A stretch of 64,000 nt of DNA, from NCBI RefSeq assembly GCF_001429025.1, contig NZ_LMHT01000007.1:88557-152556 (forward strand). The letters run 5' to 3'. The notes beneath the pieces are model-generated. The model did no database searches and was not told the origin of the DNA. It worked only from the letters and a program-made list of their open reading frames with translations. This DNA comes from Phenylobacterium sp. Root700 (GTDB lineage: Bacteria; Pseudomonadota; Alphaproteobacteria; Caulobacterales; Caulobacteraceae). Shown one piece after another: positions 10,653-19,460 of the stretch (position 1 is its first letter; each line of letters starts with the position of its first letter). Position numbers and translations under genes: made by a program.

Positions 10653-11242
10653 CAGCGGCCGACCCGTTTCACCTGGGCGTGGCGGTGGCAGCAGGTCAGA
10701 TGGTCGTTCACGAAGCCGGTGGCCTGCATGAAGGCGTAGACGATGACCGGGCCGACGAACTTGTAGCCCTTGGCCTTCAGCGCCTTGGACATCTCCTCGG
10801 CGACGCGGGTCTGGGTGGGCACCTGGTCGATGCGCTCCCAACTGTTCTGGATCACCTTGCCGTTGGTGAAGCTCCACAGGAACTGGGAGAAGTCCTCGCC
10901 CTTCTCGCGCATGTCGAGATAGATCCGCGCGCCATTGATGGCGGCGTCGATCTTGCCGTTGGAGCGCACGATGCCGGCGTCGGCCATCAGCCGGGCGCGG
11001 TCTTCCTCGCCGAACCGGGCGACGATCTCGGGATCGAAGTCGGCGAAGGCCGCCCGGAAGGCGTCGCGCTTACGCAGGATGGTGATCCAGGAGAGCCCGG
11101 CCTGGAAGCCGTCCAGCACCAGCTTCTCCCACAGCGCGCGCGAGTCGTACTCCGGCACGCCCCACTCGGTGTCGTGATAGGCCTCATAAAGCGGGTCGCC
11201 GGCCATGCCGCGCCAGCCGCAACGAATCAGGTCGCCGGTCAT
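10652..11242 (-). CDS. tag: DNA-3-methyladenine glycosylase I
   Basis: A base-excision glycosylase that removes 3-methyladenine; 196 residues. The N-terminus [47 protein letters not shown] is diagnostic of the Tag family. Later FTNGKVIQN and [25 protein letters not shown] complete the fold. The zinc ligands are present: the early Cys and His and the C-terminal HLTCCHRH. Start is the ATG at 11242. It is the first gene of the tag-rnhB pair. The frame is open far upstream, but that sequence is antisense to the acyltransferase gene and is not part of Tag. Confidence 0.95.
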   Translation of the reverse strand: MTGDLIRCGWRGMAGDPLYEAYHDTEWGVPEYDSRALWEKLVLDGFQAGLSWITILRKRDAFRAAFADFDPEIVARFGEEDRARLMADAGIVRSNGKIDAAINGARIYLDMREKGEDFSQFLWSFTNGKVIQNSWERIDQVPTQTRVAEEMSKALKAKGYKFVGPVIVYAFMQATGFVNDHLTCCHRHAQVKRVGR

Positions 11243-11344
11243 GGCCGCGAGTTTTGGCGCTGGGGCGCCCTCGTAGCAAGCTGAGCGGCGCAGGCGACCA
11301 TGCCGCGTTGTGCCGGAGGCGCGCCGCAGTCTAGCATTGTCCCC

Positions 11345-12454
11345 ATGCCGCCCTCCTCGCGCTTCGCCTATATCGACAGCGCCCGCGCGATCGCCGCCGG
11401 GCTCGTGGTCTGGCAGCACTCCACCGAAATGTTCGTCCGGCTCGCGCCGGAAGCGGCCAATCGCTGGATGCTGGACGTGGCGAACGCCGCCGATTTCGGC
11501 CGCATGGGCGTCATCGTCTTCTTCGCGATCAGCGGCTTCGTCATTCCGGCGTCCCTGGACGGGGACGGGCCGGGGACCGGTCGCACCTTCCTGATCCGGC
11601 GGTTCTTCCGGCTGTTTCCCGCCTACTGGCTGTCGATCCCCCTGGGGATCTTGGCCTGCTGGCTGCCGTTCGGATCGGTGATGCCCGGCCGCGACCTGGC
11701 GCTCAACTTCACCATGCTGCCGGAGATCCTGGGGGCCAAGCCGGTGCTCGGCCTCTATTGGACCCTGGCCTACGAGCTTGGCTTCTACGCCCTCTGCCTG
11801 GTCCTCTGGCGCCTGGGCCTGCTCAGCCGGGCCTGGACCATGCTGATCCTGCTGCTGGCCTCGACCGCGCTGGGCGGCGTCTTGATCCTGGGCGCAGTCT
11901 ACTTGCAACGGGCCGAACTCGGCGGCGCCGCGCTCACCGTCCTTTGCTTCGGCGCGATGTTCGCCGGGACCTGCTGGCGGGCGTGGCTGGACGGGGCGAT
12001 GGCCGACCGGCTCCAGCGGCTGGCCGGGGGCCTGGCGCTGCTGGGCTGGCTGGTCGTGCTGCCGCTGGGCTGCGCGGCGGTCTATCTGGTCAGCGGCCAG
12101 CAGAACACCTTCTTCGTGCGGCTTCCGGCCAGCTACGCCGGCGGTCTGCTGATCTTCCTGCTGCTCACCACGGTGGTGCGGATCAACTGGCGGCCCTTGG
12201 CCTGGGTCGGGCTGGTCAGCTACTCGCTCTACCTGTTCCACCCGGTGGTGCTGTACCCGCTGTTCAAGCTCTTCGAGGGGCTGGGCCTGCGGCACGTGAA
12301 CCTGGCGCCGCTGACCCTGCTGACCTTCGTCCTGGCCATCGCCTTCTCGGCGGCGGTCTTCTACGCTGTCGAGCGGCCGGCGATCGGGCTTGGCCGACGA
12401 CTGACGCACCGCCCGCGGGCCGCGGTTCTGACGCCCGCCGAGGAGGTCGTCTAG
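11345..12454 (+). CDS. Acyltransferase 3 family membrane protein
   Basis: An integral membrane protein of about 369 residues with roughly ten hydrophobic segments. It has the acyltransferase-3 (OafA/NodX-like) pattern: an N-terminal YIDSARAIAAGLVVWQHSTEMF with the conserved His, IVFFAISGFVI, then FLIRRFFRLFPAYWLSI, and a late LVSYSLYLFHPVV segment. Such enzymes O-acylate surface sugars or other envelope molecules; the substrate here is unknown. I chose the ATG at 11345 because the upstream residues do not fit the family. The hydrolase gene follows after 15 bp on the same strand. Confidence 0.85.
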   Translation: MPPSSRFAYIDSARAIAAGLVVWQHSTEMFVRLAPEAANRWMLDVANAADFGRMGVIVFFAISGFVIPASLDGDGPGTGRTFLIRRFFRLFPAYWLSIPLGILACWLPFGSVMPGRDLALNFTMLPEILGAKPVLGLYWTLAYELGFYALCLVLWRLGLLSRAWTMLILLLASTALGGVLILGAVYLQRAELGGAALTVLCFGAMFAGTCWRAWLDGAMADRLQRLAGGLALLGWLVVLPLGCAAVYLVSGQQNTFFVRLPASYAGGLLIFLLLTTVVRINWRPLAWVGLVSYSLYLFHPVVLYPLFKLFEGLGLRHVNLAPLTLLTFVLAIAFSAAVFYAVERPAIGLGRRLTHRPRAAVLTPAEEVV

Positions 12455-12469
12455 GGCGGGGGACGAGGC

Positions 12470-13333
12470 ATGGCCTTCGAAGGTTTCCAGCTGTCGCGCA
12501 TCGACGTGGGGGAGGCGACCCTGCGTGTGCGGCACGGCGGTTCTGGCCCGCCGCTCCTGCTGCTGCACGGCTACCCCGAGACCCACATGATGTGGGGCAA
12601 GGTAGCGGGCGACTTGGCCCGCGACTTCACCGTCGTCGCGCCCGACCTGCGCGGCTATGGCGAGAGTTCCAAGCCCAAGACCACCGACGATCATGAGCCC
12701 TATTCCAAGCGCGCGATGGCGCGGGACGCTGTCGCGCTGATGGCTGGTCTAGGCTTTGAGACCTTCAATCTCGCTGGGCATGATCGCGGCGGCCGGGTGG
12801 CCTATCGGCTGGCGCTGGACCGGCCCGAAGTCGTGCGCAAGCTGTCGGTGCTCGACATCATCCCCACCGCCGATGTCTGGCGGTTGGCCGACAGGCGGTT
12901 CGCGCTCGCTTATTGGCACTGGTCGTTCCTGGCCCAGGCCCATCCGTTCCCCGAACATTTCATCGCCGCGGACCCGGTGAACTTCGCCTTCCGCATCGCC
13001 CAGGGCGCGCGCTATTTCGACCCGCACGCCTATGCGGATTATGTGAAGGCGCTGGGCGACCCGGCCGTCGTGCACGCCATGTGCGAGGACTATCGCGCCG
13101 GCGCCCGCTACGACGTCGCCGCCGACGAGGCCGACCGCGGCGTGCGCAAGATCGCCGCCCCGGTCCAGGTGCTGTGGGGCTCCAGGGGCGCGGTGGGCGC
13201 CTGGTACGATCCCTTGGCGATCTGGCGTGATTGGGCGGGCGACGTCACCGGCCAGGCCATCGACGCCGGGCACTTCATTCCCGAGGAACGACCGGCCGAG
13301 ACCCTGGCCGCGTTGCGGGCGTTCTTCCTCTAG
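12470..13333 (+). CDS. Alpha/beta hydrolase, haloacetate dehalogenase-like
   Basis: A 287-residue alpha/beta hydrolase. The nucleophile elbow is GHDRGGR with Asp as nucleophile. SVLDIIPT may supply the acid and GHFIPEERP the base His. The features YWHWSFLAQ and EDYRAGA closely resemble the halide/carboxylate pocket of fluoroacetate dehalogenases, and the Arg pair after the nucleophile (DRGGR) is also present. Hydrolysis of a haloacetate-type substrate is inferred; epoxide hydrolase is an alternative. Its 3' end overlaps the convergent ygfZ by 4 bp. Confidence 0.83.
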   Translation: MAFEGFQLSRIDVGEATLRVRHGGSGPPLLLLHGYPETHMMWGKVAGDLARDFTVVAPDLRGYGESSKPKTTDDHEPYSKRAMARDAVALMAGLGFETFNLAGHDRGGRVAYRLALDRPEVVRKLSVLDIIPTADVWRLADRRFALAYWHWSFLAQAHPFPEHFIAADPVNFAFRIAQGARYFDPHAYADYVKALGDPAVVHAMCEDYRAGARYDVAADEADRGVRKIAAPVQVLWGSRGAVGAWYDPLAIWRDWAGDVTGQAIDAGHFIPEERPAETLAALRAFFL

Positions 13334-14151
13334 GCGGCCGCCGGCGGATTGGCCGCGTCGCCGATCCAGTCCGGCCGCTCGGTCCGAACCAGCTGTCCGT
13401 CTGCGGTGAGCTCGCCGTCCACGATCCGGTCCAGCCGGACCAGGGCGATGGCGCGGCCGTCACGGCCCGACAGCACCTCGCCGGCGCGGCGCTCGCCGTT
13501 CAGCACCTCGGAGCCCGAGGCCGGCGGCGCGCCGTCGAAGTCGATCGGCAACATGCGGCTCTTGATCTGGCCCCGGCGCTTCATGCGCGAGGTGGTTTCC
13601 TGGCCAATGAAACAGCCCTTCTTGAAGTCGATGCCGTTCAGGAGGTCGAAATTGGCTTCGATGGGGTAGGTCTTCTCCACGCCCCAGTCGGCGGGACCGG
13701 GCACGCCCAGCGCCAGGCGATGGACGTCGTAGTCGGCCTCCTCGGCGTTCGGCGTCGCAGCCACGCCATAGCCGCGCCAACCCAGGGCCGGGAGGCGCGG
13801 ATCGACGATCCAGCCTGCGCCGGGGTCTGAGCCGAAGGCCGCAAGCACCGGGGTCTCGTCGGCGGTGATCTGAACCTTGGCCCGCAGCCGGTACATGGTC
13901 AGGCGCATGATCAGCGCCTCGCGATGGGCGGCTTCCACGTCGATCCAGGCCCCGTCGCCCTGGCCGATCACGAACAGATCGAACAAAAGCCGGCCCTGCG
14001 GGTTCAGCAGAGCGCCGAACCGCGCTTCTCCAGGGGCCAAGGTTTCGACGTCCTGGGTCAGTAGTCCCTGCAGGAAGCCTCGCCAGTCCTCGCCGGACAC
14101 CGCGATGAGCGCTCGGCTGGTCAGGGCGGCGATGGAAGGATTTGTCGTCAT
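13330..14151 (-). CDS. ygfZ: YgfZ/GcvT-like folate-binding Fe-S maturation protein
   Basis: A 273-residue protein related to the glycine cleavage T-protein fold. It carries the diagnostic YgfZ motif KGCFIGQE (in GIDFKKGCFIGQETTSRMK), whose cysteine is essential in E. coli YgfZ. The N-terminal FLQGLLTQDVETLAPGEARFGALLNPQGRLLFDLFV also fits. Family members use tetrahydrofolate to support assembly or repair of certain iron-sulfur enzymes. It converges on the hydrolase gene with a 4-bp overlap. Its ATG overlaps an alternative upstream ATG of the divergent glycosyltransferase. Confidence 0.9.
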   Translation of the reverse strand: MTTNPSIAALTSRALIAVSGEDWRGFLQGLLTQDVETLAPGEARFGALLNPQGRLLFDLFVIGQGDGAWIDVEAAHREALIMRLTMYRLRAKVQITADETPVLAAFGSDPGAGWIVDPRLPALGWRGYGVAATPNAEEADYDVHRLALGVPGPADWGVEKTYPIEANFDLLNGIDFKKGCFIGQETTSRMKRRGQIKSRMLPIDFDGAPPASGSEVLNGERRAGEVLSGRDGRAIALVRLDRIVDGELTADGQLVRTERPDWIGDAANPPAAA

Positions 14152-14212
14152 GGATCAGCAGTTAAGGGCTCGGCGGGTGGAGCGCCAGCGGCAGGAGCCC
14201 TATAGAGAAGCG

Positions 14213-15178
14213 ATGGCGCACGGGTCCTTCCCGATTCTGTTCATTACCGCGACCCGAATTGGTGATGCGGTTCTCTCCTCCGGCCTTATCCGCCGACTGT
14301 TGGAAGAGATCCCCCATGCCCGGTTCACGATCGTCGCCGGCCCGGCCGCCGCGCCGCTGTTCGCCGACACGCCGAACCTCGACCGGGTCATCGTTTTCGA
14401 GAAATCCAAGAACGGCGGCCACTGGCTGCGGCTCTGGCGCCAGGTCCGCCGTCGCAAGTGGGGCCTGGTGGTCGACCTGCGCGGCTCGGCGATCTCGCAG
14501 TTCCTGAAGCGCGACCGCCGCGCGGTGTTCAAGCGCAGCGCCGGCGCGCCGGTCCACAAGGTGGTCGAGGCCGCGCGCCTGCTGAAGATCGAGGGCGATC
14601 CGCCCGCGCCCTACCTGTTCACGTCCGAAGCCACCGAGGCCTACGCCCGCGAACTGACCGCCGGCAAGGGACCGATCCTAGCGCTGGCGCCCGCGGCCAA
14701 CTGGGGCGGCAAGACCTGGCCGGTCGAGCGCTTCGCCCAGGTGGCGATTCAGCTGCTGGACGGCCCGCTGTCAGGCGGACGGCTGATGCTGCTGGGCGGG
14801 CCCGACGACGCCACCGCGATCTCGGCCCTGCGCAGCGTAATCCCGCGCGAACGGACCATCGACCTGGCGGGGAAGGTCGAGCTGCTCGCCGCCTATGCCT
14901 GCCTGAAGCACGCACGGCTGTTCATCGGCAACGATTCGGGCCTGATGCACCTGGCCGCCGCCGCCGGCACGCCGACCATCGGTCTGTTCGGGCCGTCGGA
15001 CGAACAACTCTATGGCCCGTGGGGCCCCGACACCCGCGTCGTGCGCGGCCCGCGCAGTTTCGAACAGATCCGCGCGGTTGACCCGGGGCTTTCGCAGGCG
15101 CTCTGTCACATGATGGACCTTCCGGTGGAGACGGTGACCGCCGCCGCCAAGGACCTGCTCGCGAAAACCCAGACCTAA
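14213..15178 (+). CDS. Glycosyltransferase family 9 (LPS heptosyltransferase-like)
   Basis: A GT9-family enzyme of about 321 residues that would transfer a heptose or related sugar to the lipopolysaccharide core at the inner membrane. The N-terminal domain starts ILFITATRIGDAVLSSGLIRRL. The donor-binding C-terminal domain has ALAPAANWGGKTWPVERFA, LAGKVELLAAYACLKHARLFIGNDSGLMHLAAAAGTPTIGLFGPSD, as in WaaF/WaaC. I chose the ATG at 14213; an ATG at 14150 would add 21 residues and overlap the ygfZ start. Exact acceptor is unknown. Confidence 0.88.
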   Translation: MAHGSFPILFITATRIGDAVLSSGLIRRLLEEIPHARFTIVAGPAAAPLFADTPNLDRVIVFEKSKNGGHWLRLWRQVRRRKWGLVVDLRGSAISQFLKRDRRAVFKRSAGAPVHKVVEAARLLKIEGDPPAPYLFTSEATEAYARELTAGKGPILALAPAANWGGKTWPVERFAQVAIQLLDGPLSGGRLMLLGGPDDATAISALRSVIPRERTIDLAGKVELLAAYACLKHARLFIGNDSGLMHLAAAAGTPTIGLFGPSDEQLYGPWGPDTRVVRGPRSFEQIRAVDPGLSQALCHMMDLPVETVTAAAKDLLAKTQT

Positions 15179-15198
15179 CTCAAGACCCAGGACGACAC

Positions 15199-16533
15199 AT
15201 GCCCGAGACCTTCGACCTCATCGTTAGGGGTGGCGAGGTGGTGAACCACGCCGGCCGCGGGTTCGCCGATGTGGGCGTGCGCGACGGAAAGATCGTCGAG
15301 ATCGGCGACCTGTCGCAGGCCTCGGCCGGCGAGATCTTCGACGCCAAGGGCCTGACCGTCCTGCCGGGCGTCATCGACACCCAGGTCCACTTCCGCGAAC
15401 CGGGCCTGGAGTGGAAGGAAGACCTGGAGACCGGCTCGCGCGCCGCAGTCCTGGGCGGCGTGGTCGCCGTGTTCGAAATGCCGAACACCGAGCCGACCAC
15501 CACCGACCCGACCTCGCTGACCGACAAGCTCGCCCGCGCCAATCACCGCATGCACTGCGATCACGCCTTCTATGTCGGCGGCACCCACGAGAACGCGCCG
15601 TTCCTGGGCGAGCTGGAGCGTCTGCCCGGCTGCTGCGGGATCAAGGTGTTCATGGGCGCCTCGACGGGCAGCCTGCTGGTTCAGGACGACGAGGGCATCG
15701 AGCAGGTCCTGCGCCATGTGAACCGCCGCGCGGCTTTCCACTCCGAGGACGAGTACCGCCTGGCCGAGCGCCGGCCGTTGGCCCGCACCGGCGACTGGAC
15801 CAGCCACGAGGAAGTGCGCGACGCCGCCTCGGCGCTGGAATCCACCCATCGCCTGGTCCGTATCGCCAAGGCGCTGGGCAAGCGCATCCACGTCCTGCAC
15901 GTGACCACGGCCGAGGAGATGACCTTCCTGGCCCACCACAAGGACGTCGCCACCGTCGAGGTGACGCCGCAACACCTGACCCTGACCGCGCCGGAAGCCT
16001 ACGAGCGGCTGAAGGGCTACGCCCAGATGAACCCGCCGATCCGCAACGCCTATCACCAGGCTGGCCTCTGGCACGGGATCGCGGCCGGCATCGCCGACGT
16101 GCTCGGCTCCGATCACGCCCCGCACACCAAGGAGGAGAAAGCCCGGCCTTATCCGGCCTCGCCCTCGGGCATGCCCGGCGTGCAGACCCTGGTGCCCATC
16201 ATGCTGACCCATGTGGCGGAAGGCCGGCTGTCGCTGGAGCGCTTCGTCGACCTGACCAGCCATGGCGCGAACCGGGTGTTCGGCATGGCCGACAAGGGCC
16301 GTCTGGCGGTCGGCAACGACGCCGACATCACCGTCGTTGACCTCAAGGCCCGCCGCACCATCCGTCACGAGGACATGGCCAGCCGGGTCGGCTGGACGCC
16401 CTTCGATGGTTTCGAAGCCAAGGGCTGGCCGGTGGCCACGATCATCCGTGGCCGGGTGGTGATGCGCGACGACGAGATCGTGGCGCCAAGTTTGGGCGAA
16501 CCGGTTCGGTTCTCGGAAACACTCGGCGGTTAA
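15199..16533 (+). CDS. pyrC: Dihydroorotase-family amidohydrolase
   Basis: A 444-residue cyclic amidohydrolase of the class I dihydroorotase type (third step of pyrimidine synthesis). The landmarks are PGVIDTQVHFREPG, GIKVFMGASTG with the lysine expected to be carboxylated, HVLHVTTAEE with metal His, and GSDHAPHTKEEK with the catalytic Asp. The first His of the usual HxH metal motif is Gln here (QVH). So it may be an atypical dihydroorotase or a related hydrolase. It lies 20 bp after the glycosyltransferase gene. Confidence 0.82.
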   Translation: MPETFDLIVRGGEVVNHAGRGFADVGVRDGKIVEIGDLSQASAGEIFDAKGLTVLPGVIDTQVHFREPGLEWKEDLETGSRAAVLGGVVAVFEMPNTEPTTTDPTSLTDKLARANHRMHCDHAFYVGGTHENAPFLGELERLPGCCGIKVFMGASTGSLLVQDDEGIEQVLRHVNRRAAFHSEDEYRLAERRPLARTGDWTSHEEVRDAASALESTHRLVRIAKALGKRIHVLHVTTAEEMTFLAHHKDVATVEVTPQHLTLTAPEAYERLKGYAQMNPPIRNAYHQAGLWHGIAAGIADVLGSDHAPHTKEEKARPYPASPSGMPGVQTLVPIMLTHVAEGRLSLERFVDLTSHGANRVFGMADKGRLAVGNDADITVVDLKARRTIRHEDMASRVGWTPFDGFEAKGWPVATIIRGRVVMRDDEIVAPSLGEPVRFSETLGG

Positions 16534-16608
16534 GCTCTCCTCCGTGGGGAAGGTCTTGGCGCTGCGGCGCCAAGCGTGACAGGCTCAGTCACGGTTTCGG
16601 GGGAGTAC

Positions 16609-17613
16609 ATGTCGCGGTCCGACGCCGCCGTCGAGTTGGACGGCCAAGGCCTGACTTTTGTCCAGAGCATAGAGCCGCGAGGCTTTCTCTGGCTCAGCCT
16701 GAAACATGGGCTGCTGAATCTCGTCACCCTGACCACGCATCGGTTCTGGGGCCAGAGCGAGGTTCGCCGCTGGATCTGGAACGCGACCGATCTCGACGGC
16801 GAGCCGCTGGACTATGTCGGCGGCGGCCTCGAACTGTTCCTGGGTTTCCTGCTCAAGGTCCTGACCATCGGCGGGCCGTTGCTGGCCGCGGTGCTGGCGG
16901 TCCAGGCCTGGGGGCCGTTGTGGGGCGCGCCGGTCGCCGCCGCGGCCTGGCTGATCATCGCCTTCATCGACGGCTTCGGCCGCTTTGGGGCGTTTCTCTA
17001 CATGGCCAGCCGCACTGAATGGCGCGGCGAGAACTTCGAACTGGAAGGCTCGCCCCTGGCCTTCGCCCTGGCCCATATGCGCGACGCCTCGCTCTGCCTG
17101 GCGACCTTCGGCTGGTGGCAACCTGTCGCCCATCGCCGGCAGGCGCAGAGCCTGTGGGGCGGCCTGACCTTTCAGGGCCGGAACTTCCGCTTCGACATGG
17201 CCGCGTCCAATCGCAGTCCGGTCTACAGCGCTTACGCGATCGGCTGGTTCGGCACGGTCATGGTGCTGCTGTTCGGCGCCGGCGTTCTGCTCGGCCTGGC
17301 GTCCGGGTTCTTTCCGACGCCCGAGGTCGGCGCGGCGCCGAGTATCGGACAGCTGCTGGCGCTGTTCGCCCTGACGGTCGGGCTCTGGGTGCTGCTGACG
17401 GTGATCTGGGCGCCGTATCAGGCCGCGCGCCGCACTTCGATCGCCGCCGGGCTCGGCTTCGCCCTGCCGATCGGGTGGGGGGACATGGCGCGGCTGAACG
17501 CCGTCAACGCCTTCCTGCGGTTCGCATCGCTGGGCGTCCTGGCGCCCGTCGTGCAGGCCCGGACCAGCGCGTTCTTGCTGGCCCGGCTGCGCGGAACCTT
17601 GACGGCGCAATAG
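16609..17613 (+). CDS. DUF898 (YjgN-like) membrane protein
   Basis: A protein of about 334 residues with roughly six hydrophobic segments and the DUF898 pattern: LWLSLKHGLLNLVTLTTHRFWGQSEVRRWIWNAT, later GENFELEGSPLAFALAHMRD and LWGGLTFQGRNFRFDM. The repeated short blocks around NLVTL..YRFW and GFRF-like motifs are characteristic of YjgN relatives. Function is unknown. I chose the ATG at 16609 because GGGGGAG lies 5 bp upstream; a GTG at 16576 would add 11 residues without a better ribosome site. Confidence 0.8.
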   Translation: MSRSDAAVELDGQGLTFVQSIEPRGFLWLSLKHGLLNLVTLTTHRFWGQSEVRRWIWNATDLDGEPLDYVGGGLELFLGFLLKVLTIGGPLLAAVLAVQAWGPLWGAPVAAAAWLIIAFIDGFGRFGAFLYMASRTEWRGENFELEGSPLAFALAHMRDASLCLATFGWWQPVAHRRQAQSLWGGLTFQGRNFRFDMAASNRSPVYSAYAIGWFGTVMVLLFGAGVLLGLASGFFPTPEVGAAPSIGQLLALFALTVGLWVLLTVIWAPYQAARRTSIAAGLGFALPIGWGDMARLNAVNAFLRFASLGVLAPVVQARTSAFLLARLRGTLTAQ

Positions 17614-17683
17614 CTCGCCCGCCGAGCAAATCTATCTCGAACGCAGGCTGGCGGGCCTCGCGTCGGGCGGTTAAGGCTAGGGC

Positions 17684-19459
17684 ATGGACGCCAAGATCCG
17701 CCTTTCCGACGCCCCTTTCCGCGACGCTCGTTACGCGCCCCGGCAGCTTCTGGTGGAGGACCGGCCCGGCGGCGAGCGGGTGCTGACCAACCCCACGGCG
17801 TTTTCCACCGAATTCACCACACTCACCCAGGCCCTGGACCGCTGGGCGCGCGAAGCGCCGACCCGGACCTGGCTGGCCGAGCGTTCGGGCGAGGGCTGGC
17901 GGACGGTGTCGTTCTCGCAGGCCCGCGAGGCGGTGCGCGCTATCGCCGGCGGTTTGCGCGAGTTGGGCGTCGTCGGAACGCGGCCGCTGTTGATCCTGGC
18001 CCGCAACGGTATCGACCACGCGCTGGTGAAGTATGCGGCCATGAGCCAAGGCATGCCCGTGGCGCCGGTTTCTCCGCAATACGGCCTGCCCGGCGCGAAC
18101 CTCGCGCGGCTGGCCCACGCCGTCGAGGTGCTGAAGCCGTCGGCGATCTACACCGAGGATGCGGCGCTGTTCGCCGAGGCGCTGGAGGCGCCGTTCCTGG
18201 CCGGCCTGCCGGTGATCGCCGGCAAGAACGCGCGGCCGGGCGACGCGCCGCTGGAGCGGTTGGCGCGGGCAGGGGGCGTCGACGCCACCGCCCGGCCGGA
18301 CGACCACGCCAAGTATCTGCTGACCTCAGGCTCCACCGGCCTGCCCAAGGCGGTGATCTGCCTGCACCGCAATATCGCGATCAACTCGGCCCAGATCATG
18401 GCCTGCTTCGCCGACGACGAGCCGCCGGTGATGGTCAATTCCGCGCCCTGGAGCCACAGCCTGGGCGCCAACTCGATCCTGCACATGTCGCTGCATCGCG
18501 GCGGCACGGTCTATATCGACGCCGGCCAGCCGACGGCGGGGCGTTTCGCCGAGACGGTGCGGAACCTGAGGGAGGTTTCGACCACCTATCACAACATGGT
18601 CCCAGCCGGCTGGATGCTGCTGGCCGGTGAGCTCGAGCGTGACGAGGAGCTGGCGCGGACCTTCTTTTCGCGCGTGCGCGTGCTGCAATATGGCGGCGCC
18701 TCGCTGGGCCAGGACATCTCCGACCGCATCCAGGCGGTGGCGATGGCCACGGTCGGCGAAAAGATCAGCTTCGCCTCGGGCTATGGCGCGACCGAAACCG
18801 GCCCGACCGCCTGCAATGTTCATTGGCAAAACGAGCGGATGGGCCTGATCGGCCTGCCGGTGCCAGGCACCTCGGTGAAGCTCATCCCGTCGGCGGGCAA
18901 GCTGGAGTTCCGGGTGAAGGGGCCGCAGGTGACGGCCGGCTATCTGGGACGGCCGGAACTCTCCGCCGAGAGCTTCGATGAGGAAGGCTTCTACCTCCTG
19001 GGCGACGCGGCCCGGTTCGTGGAGCCGGCCGAGCCCAGCCAGGGCATGGCCTTCGACGGCCGGATCTCCGAGAACTTCAAGCTGGCCAGCGGCACCTTCG
19101 TCGGCGTCGGCGACCTGCGGATCAAGGCGGTCTCGGCGGTCGGCGACGCCGTCACCGACGCCGTGGTCTGCGGCGAGGGCGCCGAGGGCGTGGGCCTGCT
19201 GTTCTATCCCAACCCGACGATGACGCCGCAGGAAGTCGTGGTGGCCGTGCGCATGGGGCTGGAGCGCTTCAACGCCCAGGCCAAGGGCGCGGGCGGCCGT
19301 ATCAGCCGGGCCCTGGTGCTGGACAGCCCGCCCGACGCGGGCGCCGGTGAGATCACCGACAAGGGCTACATCGCCCAATCCCTCGCCCGCACCCTTCGGG
19401 CCGAGGCGGTGGAGCGACTGTTTTCCGATCCTGTTTCATTTGACGTGATGGTGTTCTGA
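17684..19459 (+). CDS. Feruloyl-CoA synthase-like acyl-CoA ligase
   Basis: A 591-residue ANL-superfamily ligase that activates a carboxylic acid with ATP and CoA. The AMP-binding P-loop is LLTSGSTGLPKAV, the adenine motif is YGATETGPTA, and the hinge region is FYLLGDAARF. Several stretches match feruloyl-CoA synthases, including the N-terminal RYAPRQLLVEDRPGG, PVAPVSPQYGL, GGTVYIDAGQPT and DGRISENFKLASGTFVGVGDLR. Aromatic acid substrate is therefore likely but not proven. The ThDP enzyme gene begins one base after its stop codon, which suggests coupling. No hydratase/lyase directly adjoins it. Confidence 0.82.
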   Translation: MDAKIRLSDAPFRDARYAPRQLLVEDRPGGERVLTNPTAFSTEFTTLTQALDRWAREAPTRTWLAERSGEGWRTVSFSQAREAVRAIAGGLRELGVVGTRPLLILARNGIDHALVKYAAMSQGMPVAPVSPQYGLPGANLARLAHAVEVLKPSAIYTEDAALFAEALEAPFLAGLPVIAGKNARPGDAPLERLARAGGVDATARPDDHAKYLLTSGSTGLPKAVICLHRNIAINSAQIMACFADDEPPVMVNSAPWSHSLGANSILHMSLHRGGTVYIDAGQPTAGRFAETVRNLREVSTTYHNMVPAGWMLLAGELERDEELARTFFSRVRVLQYGGASLGQDISDRIQAVAMATVGEKISFASGYGATETGPTACNVHWQNERMGLIGLPVPGTSVKLIPSAGKLEFRVKGPQVTAGYLGRPELSAESFDEEGFYLLGDAARFVEPAEPSQGMAFDGRISENFKLASGTFVGVGDLRIKAVSAVGDAVTDAVVCGEGAEGVGLLFYPNPTMTPQEVVVAVRMGLERFNAQAKGAGGRISRALVLDSPPDAGAGEITDKGYIAQSLARTLRAEAVERLFSDPVSFDVMVF

Positions 19460-19460
19460 C

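Noticed and set aside
10652..12694. A 680-codon minus-strand frame covering tag and running far upstream.
   Set aside because: Only the C-terminal 196 residues match a protein family (Tag). The rest is antisense to the acyltransferase and hydrolase genes and has the low-complexity look of a GC-rich shadow frame.
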